Of a stretch of DNA of 8,312 nucleotides, positions 1-5,824 are shown piece after piece. The notes under the pieces are model-generated. The model ran no database searches. It was not told where the DNA came from and saw nothing but the letters and a program-made list of their open reading frames with translations. The stretch is from positions 1 through 8,312 of the forward strand of contig QLUP01000038.1 of assembly GCA_018725485.1 (NCBI GenBank), written 5' to 3'. The stretch is from Candidatus Lithacetigena glycinireducens. GTDB lineage: Bacteria > Coprothermobacterota > HKB111. Numbering within the stretch: the first letter of the stretch is position 1; each line of letters opens with the position of its first letter. A program made the position numbers and the translations under genes.

Positions 1-331
1 AATATGTAGGTTCTAAACTTAAAAGCATTATAGACCCAGACCTAACTTTATTTGCTTATATTAATGGACAACCTGTATTAAATGGAAGTCTTTCTCCCTG
101 GAACTTGGCTAATATAGGTTAAAGTTCAGGAAGATGAAATCTATGAGAGTGTTTATTCTTGGTGTATTAGAAGAATATAGAAACCGGGGTTTAAGTGCGC
201 TATTATATACTAAAACAGCCTTAGAAGTGATTAAGAAAGGTTATGCCTGGGGAGAAGCCTCAATGACTCTTGAAGATAATGCTGGAGGAGTACCTTATAA
301 GAAGTTTTTTATTTTTGGTAAAAATCTATAA
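1..331 (+). pseudogene. Decayed GNAT-type N-acetyltransferase remnant (5' end outside window)
   Basis: Two pieces of one protein lie in different frames. Piece one (bases 3-121, open to the left edge) reads YVGSKLKSIIDPDLTLFAYI, then NGQPVLNGSLSPWNLANIG and a TAA. Piece two (from about base 113 to the TAA at 329-331) contains MRVFILGVLEEYRNRGLSALLY, the acetyl-CoA-binding strand-loop of GNAT proteins (R/Q-x-x-G-x-G/A, here RNRGLS), then GYAWGEASMTLEDN and a tail PYKKFFIFGKNL. From memory of related bacterial proteins ending in ELSWILEDN...YKxYRIYEK, roughly 15 residues seem missing after NGQPV and about 10 after LEDN, so deletions accompany the frameshift at about 105-125. An ATG at 134 could open a 65-residue reading frame, but it would lack half the fold and has no good ribosome-binding site. 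I read this as a broken gene. The frameshift is seen directly; the deletions are inferred. Confidence 0.7.
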
Positions 332-332
332 T
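304..332 (+). promoter_or_regulatory. Possible sigma-70-type promoter for the cofE-DUF885 unit
   Basis: A perfect TATAAT at 327-332 overlaps the end of the acetyltransferase remnant and would start transcription near 339, just ahead of the GGAGG at 350-354. The -35 region is poor: at 16-17 bases spacing there is only a T-run (304-310). There is no other obvious promoter before cofE, and the dead gene upstream makes a dedicated promoter plausible. In such AT-rich DNA a chance TATAAT is also possible. Confidence 0.35.
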
Positions 333-359
333 GTATTAACAAAATAATCGGAGGCGATA

Positions 360-1127
360 ATGGCAAAAACATTAACAATAATTGGCTTACAAACTATGCC
401 TATAATTAAAGAAGGAGATGATATACCAGCTTTAATTATTGAGGCATGTAAAAGAGAAGGTGTAAGCATTGAAGACGGTGATATTATAGTAGTCACTCAA
501 AAGATAGTATCTAAAGCTGAAGGAAGGGTATATGACCTGGAAATTATTACTCCTTCTAAAAAAGCTATGGAGTTAGGAGAGGCAACTCAGCGTGACCCAA
601 GACTGATCGAGTTGGTTTTATCGGATACTGCTGAAGTGGTTAAAGCAACACCTGAAGGGTTGATTGTCAGAAATATTCAAGGTAATGTTTGTTTGAATGC
701 GGGTGCAGATAGGTCTAATGTACCTGGTGAGACTATCTACTCCTTACTACCTGTAAACCCTGATGAATCCTCTAAAATAATCAGAAAAGGTTTGCAGAAA
801 ATAATTAATAAAAGGATAGCGGTAATTATTACCGATACCTATAGCCGACCCTTCAGGAGAGGTCAGGTAGATTTAGCCATTGGTTTTTCGGGTATTTTTC
901 CCTTCAGAGATTATCGGCACACAGGTGATCTTTATGGAAAAGAACTAAGAGTTAAAAACACCACTATTATAGATGAAATTGCTTCAGCTTCAGAACTGGT
1001 AATCGGTCAGTCCACGGAAGCTATACCGGTTTCTATTGTCAAGAATCTAACCTGGGAAGATAGCGAAGTTGGTATGAGCGAAATATCACTTTCCAAAGAA
1101 GAAGATATGTTTAAAGGAGCACTATAA
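360..1127 (+). CDS. cofE: CofE-type gamma-glutamyl ligase (coenzyme F420-0:L-glutamate ligase family)
   Basis: CofE uses GTP and a divalent metal to join L-glutamate to F420-0, building the gamma-linked tail of the cytoplasmic redox cofactor F420. The 255-residue product has the family length and landmarks in order: VVTQKIVSKAEGR (44-56), a CLNAGADRSNV segment (111-121), ITDTYSRPFRRGQ (157-169, equivalent to the usual SDTxGRPWRxGQ metal/nucleotide region), AIGFSG (173-178), FRDYR (182-186) and LYGKELR (191-197). It is the ligase alone, without the FMN-reductase-like domain fused to it in mycobacterial FbiB. The start is set by GGAGG at 350-354, five bases before the ATG. DUF885 follows after 8 bases. 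No other F420 gene is in view. CofE relatives in Chlamydia (FolC2) glutamylate folate, so the family call is firm and the substrate is not. Confidence 0.88.
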   Translation: MAKTLTIIGLQTMPIIKEGDDIPALIIEACKREGVSIEDGDIIVVTQKIVSKAEGRVYDLEIITPSKKAMELGEATQRDPRLIELVLSDTAEVVKATPEGLIVRNIQGNVCLNAGADRSNVPGETIYSLLPVNPDESSKIIRKGLQKIINKRIAVIITDTYSRPFRRGQVDLAIGFSGIFPFRDYRHTGDLYGKELRVKNTTIIDEIASASELVIGQSTEAIPVSIVKNLTWEDSEVGMSEISLSKEEDMFKGAL

Positions 1128-1135
1128 ACAGTTTT

Positions 1136-2719
1136 ATGAAACTGGAAAAAATAATTGAAGAAGGATTAGAAAATTATTTTTACTATAACCCTGTTTTAGC
1201 AACACAGCAAGGTAATCATCATTATGACCATCTTTTAGCTCGCTATGATACAGATAGTATCGCTTCTCAAATTTCTTTTCTTGAAAGTTACCAGCAGAAA
1301 CTTAAGGAGATTAAAGTAGAGGAATTGCCTATCAGAGAAAGGGTAGATTATAAAATATTTAATTCTTTCTTAAATACCAAATTAAGGACTCTTATTGATT
1401 TAAAATTAGTCAAAAAACTACCGGTTATTTATATATATTCTTTTTTATATGGTTTATACCTGTTGATTGCCAGGGATTATATACCACAAGAAGAAAGATT
1501 GGAGAACATAAAGAACCGACTGGTGGAGACTAACAGGGTTTTAAGGGAAGGAAAAATGAACCTGGTGGACCCGCCGGCAACTTTCATAAAAGTTGCCCAG
1601 GAGATTGGTCAAAGTGGATTAGAGTTTTTAAAATTCGTTATCCCTCCTCTCTTTGAAAAATATAACCAGAGGTTAGAGGTAGATAGATTAATAGAACAGG
1701 CGAGTGAATCCCTGCAGAATTTTTTATCTTACCTAAACACACTACTAACCAGTAAAGATGAATTCGCTGTAGGTAAGGAGATGTTTCGAAAAATATTATT
1801 AGAGGATCATTTTATTTATCATACCCCTGAAGAACTGTTATCCTGGGGAGAGACGGTTCTCAATGATACCAGGGTTCAGTTAGAACAGTTATGTAAATCT
1901 TTTGAGCCAGGACTTTCTCCACAGGAAATATTTGAGAAATTAAGAGATGACCATCCCTCAACAGATAGCCTGTTAAAAGAATATAGAGAAGAAACCTCCA
2001 GAGTAAGGGAGTTTGTTCTGAAAAAAGACCTGGTTGACTTTCCAAAATATGAAAGTTTAATTATTGAAGAAACACCCTTATTTGCTCGGACCTTATTACC
2101 CTATGCAGGTTATGTTTCACCTCCACTATTGCAGAAAAACCAAACCGGGAGATTTTGGATAACCCCTACTGAAAGCAAGGGTTTGAAAGCTCATTATCGG
2201 AAAAGTATTCCCATAACTGTAGTGCACGAAGCTTACCCTGGACATCACTTACAGTTAACATCATCCGGTTTAAATAAGTCCTTGATTAGAAAAGTATCTT
2301 ATTCACCCCTTTTTAGTGAAGGTTGGGCTTTTTATTGCGAGGAACTGATGGATAATATGGGTTACCTTTCAGACCCAATTTTTCGATTAATTCGCTTAAA
2401 GGATCAACTCTGGAGAGCAGCACGTGTAATAATTGATATTAAGTTACACACTCAAGGCATGACAGTTGAAGAAGGTGTTAATTTTCTTATAGAAAAAGCT
2501 TATCTAGAAAGGAACGAAGCTGAAGCTGAAGTTAAGAGGTATACTTTTAATCCCACCCAACCCCTTTCTTATCTTACAGGAAAGAGAGAGATTATCAGTC
2601 TGGTAAATGACTATAAAATTAAAAAAGGTGATAATTTTAATCTTAAAGATTTTCATAATAAACTACTTTCCCTGGGAACAATCGCTCCTGCGATGGCCCG
2701 ACAGGAGTTATTTTCCTGA
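1136..2719 (+). CDS. DUF885 family protein, predicted zinc metallopeptidase
   Basis: This 527-residue protein belongs to the DUF885 family, which resembles gluzincin-type peptidases but whose substrates are mostly unknown. The family signature VHEAYPGHHLQL (363-374) holds an HExxxGHH-like zinc site with H364, E365, H370 and H371. SEGWAFYCEEL (394-404) follows about 30 residues later and E395 is the likely third ligand. The C-terminal signature KRYTFNPTQPLSYLTGK is also present, as is the N-terminal NPVLATQQGNHHYDH. No signal peptide or membrane anchor is visible, so it is probably cytoplasmic, unlike many lipoprotein members. The ATG at 1136 is the only usable start, because an in-frame stop lies at 1112-1114. 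Its nearest Shine-Dalgarno-like run, AAAGGAG (1113-1119), is 16 bases away, so translation may depend on coupling to cofE. Family assignment is strong; peptidase activity and substrate are inferred. Confidence 0.85.
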   Translation: MKLEKIIEEGLENYFYYNPVLATQQGNHHYDHLLARYDTDSIASQISFLESYQQKLKEIKVEELPIRERVDYKIFNSFLNTKLRTLIDLKLVKKLPVIYIYSFLYGLYLLIARDYIPQEERLENIKNRLVETNRVLREGKMNLVDPPATFIKVAQEIGQSGLEFLKFVIPPLFEKYNQRLEVDRLIEQASESLQNFLSYLNTLLTSKDEFAVGKEMFRKILLEDHFIYHTPEELLSWGETVLNDTRVQLEQLCKSFEPGLSPQEIFEKLRDDHPSTDSLLKEYREETSRVREFVLKKDLVDFPKYESLIIEETPLFARTLLPYAGYVSPPLLQKNQTGRFWITPTESKGLKAHYRKSIPITVVHEAYPGHHLQLTSSGLNKSLIRKVSYSPLFSEGWAFYCEELMDNMGYLSDPIFRLIRLKDQLWRAARVIIDIKLHTQGMTVEEGVNFLIEKAYLERNEAEAEVKRYTFNPTQPLSYLTGKREIISLVNDYKIKKGDNFNLKDFHNKLLSLGTIAPAMARQELFS

Positions 2720-2729
2720 TAAACTAAAA

Positions 2730-2739
2730 AGTGTACACT
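2730..2739. repeat. Perfect 10-base palindrome AGTGTACACT between DUF885 and hisS
   Basis: AGTGTACACT equals its own reverse complement and lies 10 bases after the DUF885 stop, about 52 bases upstream of the hisS -35 box. It has no loop and no following T-run, so it is not an intrinsic terminator. It could be a small operator half-site pair, or chance. A second, AT-rich inverted repeat follows: TTCTATTT (2750-2757) and AAATAGAA (2779-2786). Confidence 0.3.
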
Positions 2740-2791
2740 CAATTCTGGTTTCTATTTAAAGCTAATAATATCTAGGTAAAATAGAACAAGG

Positions 2792-2820
2792 TTGACATTT
2801 AATGATGAATATTATAAGAT
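2792..2820 (+). promoter_or_regulatory. Sigma-70-type promoter for the hisS-aspS-dnaX-recR operon
   Basis: A perfect TTGACA (2792-2797) is followed after 17 bases by TAAGAT (2815-2820), which keeps the key first, second and last bases of TATAAT. A register two bases earlier, TATAAG at 2813-2818, has a 15-base spacer. Transcription would start near 2827, giving a leader of about 25 bases that carries AAGGA (2836-2840) before the ATG at 2851. The leader is too short for a T-box riboswitch. No terminator precedes it, so read-through from the DUF885 gene is possible. Confidence 0.65.
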
Positions 2821-2850
2821 TTTTACATATTTATTAAGGATGGTTTAATT

Positions 2851-4107
2851 ATGGAATACAGAGCACCCCGCGGTACACGAGACATTTTACCCCCGGAATC
2901 TGAGGGGTGGGAGATTATTTTAAGTAAACTTAGGGTTAGAGCTGAAGAGTATGGCTATAAAAAAGTAATCTTTCCTACTTTTGAACATACCGAACTCTTT
3001 AAAAGGGGTATCGGAGAGGATACTGACATTGTTCAAAAGGAGATGTATACTTTTCAAGACAGAAAAGGCAGGTGGTTAACCTTAAGGCCAGAAGGAACCG
3101 CTTCTTTGGCCAGGCTTTTTGTAGAAAAAGGGATTGATAATTTTAATGGAGTATCTAAATTTTATTATTTTGGTTCAATGTTTCGTTATGAAAGACCTCA
3201 AGCAGGAAGATTTCGTGAATTTTACCAATTCGGAGTAGAAGCCCTGGGGTCAGACTCTCCTTACCTGGATGTGGAGCTGATTTCTCTTAGTAAAGATACT
3301 GTAGATTCTTTTAATATAAAAGACTATCTAATATATATAAATTCCATTGGGTGTTCTGAGTGTAGAACTCGCTATATTTTTAAACTGCGCGATTTACTAA
3401 AACAGGAAATTACCTCTTATTGTGAGGATTGTCAGCGAAGGTCAATTACGAACACCTTAAGGGTTCTGGATTGTAAAGTTGATAAACACCGAACTAACAA
3501 ATTACCAGTATTGACTGATAATCTCTGTCATTCGTGTAGTCAACATTATAATGAGGTTAAAAAAGGATTACAAACCTTGAAAATTAACTGGCAGGAAAAT
3601 CACAACTTGGTAAGAGGTTTTGATTATTACAACAGGACAGTCTTTGAATTAGTTACTCCGCATTTAGGCGAGAACACCAGTATTCTTGGTGGCGGAAGGT
3701 ATGACCTCCTGATTTCCTGCCTTGGTGGTAAAGAAACACCTGGAGTGGGATTTGCCTTAGGGTTTGATAGGCTTTATCAGGTTGTTTATTCAAATAACCC
3801 TGAGTTTTTGAATATCCCGAGAAAAGGTGTGTATATATCATCCCCCGAAACTAACCTTTGGGAGAAGGTGTTTAAAATGACTTTTGATTTGCGCAGTAGG
3901 GGGTTGAAGGCAGAATGTAACTATCAAAACCGAAGTCTTAAGTCCCAGGTGAAAACAGCAGATAAGGAGCATTTTGAATACTTTTTAACAATTTTTGAGA
4001 AAGATATAGTTTTGAAAAACCTTACTACAGGCGAAGAGAAAGTTTATGAAAATGAAGAAGAAGAAAAGGTCCTGGCTTTACTTTCAAGTAAAGGGGCAAA
4101 GAGTTGA
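2851..4107 (+). CDS. hisS: Histidyl-tRNA synthetase
   Basis: HisRS charges tRNA-His with histidine, a cytoplasmic class II reaction using ATP. The 418-residue protein has the usual bacterial length and motifs: RGTRDILPP at the N terminus, motif 1 around FPTFEHTELFKRGIGEDTD, LRPEGTA, motif 2 FRYERPQAGRFREFYQFG (111-128), the histidine-specific HisA segment LVRGFDYYNRTVFE (253-266, catalytic R255) and motif 3 GVGFALGFDRL (298-308). The insertion domain keeps the cysteine pairs CSEC, CEDC and CHSC, a putative metal knuckle common in bacterial HisRS. In the C-terminal anticodon-binding domain, the stretch after LKSQVKTADK looks several residues shorter than in typical homologues (FLTIFEKDIVLKNL), but the frame is intact. 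AAGGA at 2836-2840 supports the ATG. Its TGA overlaps the TTG of aspS by four bases (TTGA), suggesting translational coupling. Confidence 0.97.
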   Translation: MEYRAPRGTRDILPPESEGWEIILSKLRVRAEEYGYKKVIFPTFEHTELFKRGIGEDTDIVQKEMYTFQDRKGRWLTLRPEGTASLARLFVEKGIDNFNGVSKFYYFGSMFRYERPQAGRFREFYQFGVEALGSDSPYLDVELISLSKDTVDSFNIKDYLIYINSIGCSECRTRYIFKLRDLLKQEITSYCEDCQRRSITNTLRVLDCKVDKHRTNKLPVLTDNLCHSCSQHYNEVKKGLQTLKINWQENHNLVRGFDYYNRTVFELVTPHLGENTSILGGGRYDLLISCLGGKETPGVGFALGFDRLYQVVYSNNPEFLNIPRKGVYISSPETNLWEKVFKMTFDLRSRGLKAECNYQNRSLKSQVKTADKEHFEYFLTIFEKDIVLKNLTTGEEKVYENEEEEKVLALLSSKGAKS

Positions 4108-5822
4108 AAAGAACTATATATGCTGGAAATGTATCAGTAGAGCATGTTGGTGAAAATGTAACTATTAAAGGGTGGGTTCAAAAAATCAGAAATCATGGCG
4201 GCGTCCTTTTTGTAGATGTCAGGGATAGAGAAGGGGTTGTACAGACTGTTTGGCCCGATTTTTTTAATAGTATTCATGCAGATCTTTTGGTAGCTATAAA
4301 ACCAGAAGAGGTGGTGGAAATATCCGGATCTGTAAGGAGAAGACCTGAAGAATCCGTTAATCACCAGATGAAAACAGGAGAGGTAGAAATCCTGGGAAGC
4401 GATATCATTCGCATAAGTTCAACTCTCCCGTTACCATTTGAGATTTCCAGGGAAATCCAGGTAAAAGAATCCTTGAGGATGAAATACAGGTATCTGGATT
4501 TAAGAAGAGAATCGCTTAGTAAGAATATTTTTTTCAGGTCAAAGATTTCTAAGTTGGTTAGGGATTTTTTTCACAGAAACGGTTTTATAGAGGTGGAAAC
4601 TCCCTTAATTGTAAAATATACACCTGGTGGAGCAAGAAACTTTTTGATACCCAGTCGCTTATTTACCGGGAAATTTTTTGCTCTGGCTGAATCACCCCAG
4701 ATTTATAAACAGTTGTTGATGATTGCAAATTTTGATAAATATTTTCAATTATCCAAATGTTTCAGAGATGAAGACCCCAGGTCTGATCGTCAGATTGAAT
4801 TCACCCAAATAGATGTGGAAATGTCTTTTATTGATGAATTGGAAGTTATGAGATTAATAGAAGATCTCTTTTACGTATTGTGGAAAGAAATTCTTAATAT
4901 TGAGCTTGTGCAACCTTATAAAATTTTAACCTACCACGAGGCTATTTGTAGATATGGAACCGATAAGCCTGATTTAAGGTTTGGCTTAGAGATAGAAGAC
5001 TTAACCTCTATTTTCCAACACAGCACTTTTCAGTATTTACGAGAAGCATCCTTCGTGGGAGGTATAATTTGCCGTAAAGCTTCCAAAATCAGTAGAAAAT
5101 ATCTTCAGGGTTATGACGAATTCATAAAAAGCCAGGGTGGAAAGGGTGTTAAAGTTTTTAAATTAGATGAGGAAGAAAAAGATCCCGAAGTGTTTAAAGT
5201 TCTTAAAACAAAATATTATTTCCAACCTGGCGATCTTTTGTTGGTGATGGGTGGAGAAAAATTTCACTCTCTTGAATTACTGGGTCTTTTACGGAAAAAT
5301 ATTATAGAAGTGGAAAATATCATACCAGATAAAGAATTTGAATTGGTATGGGTAGTGGACTTTCCTCTCTTTGAATTAAATAATGAGGGGAACATTACTT
5401 CAAAACACCATCCTTTTACTTCACCCCTGGTAGAGGATATTCCATTATTTTCAACCAACCCTCTAATGATGAGAGCTCGATCTTATGATATAGTGGTAAA
5501 TGGCGTGGAACTGGGAGGCGGTAGTATAAGAATTATTTCTCGTGATATTCAACAGGAAGTGTTCAAGACACTGGGTCTCAGCGATAAAGATATTGAGGAA
5601 AAATTTGGATTTCTTTTGAAAGCTCTTTCCTTTGGAGCACCTCCACATGGGGGGATAGCTTTGGGATTTGACAGGTTGGTAGCTATTTTGCTGGGGGAAG
5701 AATCAATTAGAGAAGTTATTGCTTTTCCCAAAATGACCTCTACCTACGATCCCTTAACTGATGCTCCCTCTGAGGTTGAGTACCAACAACTTAAAAACTT
5801 ACATATTAAAGTGGAGGAATAG
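4104..5822 (+). CDS. aspS: Aspartyl-tRNA synthetase, bacterial type, probably non-discriminating
   Basis: AspRS charges tRNA-Asp; non-discriminating forms also make Asp-tRNA-Asn for the GatCAB amidotransferase. The 572-residue protein has an OB-fold anticodon domain (GWVQKIRNHGG, 23-33), the class II core, a bacterial GAD-type insertion (about 290-410), motif 2 CFRDEDPRSDRQIEFTQID, the SKHHPFTSP segment, ELGGGSIRI and motif 3 GAPPHGGIALGFDRL. His31 is the residue linked to non-discriminating enzymes in Pseudomonas; a second nearby position, usually Gly in RPEG, is Glu83 here. Two active-site positions depart from the bacterial norm: TPGGAR at 173-178 where TPEGAR is expected (flipping-loop Glu to Gly175), and LAESPQ at 194-199 where LPQSPQ is expected. 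The TTG start lies within the hisS stop and is served by AAAGGGG at 4090-4096, seven bases away. dnaX follows after two bases. Synthetase identity is certain; tRNA specificity is inferred. Confidence 0.95.
   Translation: MKRTIYAGNVSVEHVGENVTIKGWVQKIRNHGGVLFVDVRDREGVVQTVWPDFFNSIHADLLVAIKPEEVVEISGSVRRRPEESVNHQMKTGEVEILGSDIIRISSTLPLPFEISREIQVKESLRMKYRYLDLRRESLSKNIFFRSKISKLVRDFFHRNGFIEVETPLIVKYTPGGARNFLIPSRLFTGKFFALAESPQIYKQLLMIANFDKYFQLSKCFRDEDPRSDRQIEFTQIDVEMSFIDELEVMRLIEDLFYVLWKEILNIELVQPYKILTYHEAICRYGTDKPDLRFGLEIEDLTSIFQHSTFQYLREASFVGGIICRKASKISRKYLQGYDEFIKSQGGKGVKVFKLDEEEKDPEVFKVLKTKYYFQPGDLLLVMGGEKFHSLELLGLLRKNIIEVENIIPDKEFELVWVVDFPLFELNNEGNITSKHHPFTSPLVEDIPLFSTNPLMMRARSYDIVVNGVELGGGSIRIISRDIQQEVFKTLGLSDKDIEEKFGFLLKALSFGAPPHGGIALGFDRLVAILLGEESIREVIAFPKMTSTYDPLTDAPSEVEYQQLKNLHIKVEE
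5813..5817 (+). promoter_or_regulatory. Ribosome-binding site that fixes the TTG start of dnaX
   Basis: GGAGG lies in the last codons of aspS, seven bases before TTG at 5825-5827. This ideal spacing, together with the product beginning MDTGISLYRRWRPQNFDEV as DnaX proteins do, shows that translation starts at TTG. Confidence 0.8.
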
Positions 5823-5824
5823 TT

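Noticed and set aside
134-331. An intact 65-residue small protein starting at ATG 134
   Set aside because: It matches only the C-terminal half of a GNAT fold, the upstream half is readable in another frame, and there is no good ribosome-binding site; better explained as part of a broken gene.
1860-2045. Short reverse-strand open frames opposite DUF885 and, likewise, hisS, aspS and dnaX
   Set aside because: All are 60-76 codons, have no family resemblance or clear ribosome-binding sites, and lie entirely inside well-supported genes.
2720-2790. Intrinsic terminator after the DUF885 gene
   Set aside because: The palindrome AGTGTACACT has no loop and no T-run, and the second inverted repeat is an AT-only-like 8-base stem with a 21-base loop; neither fits a terminator.
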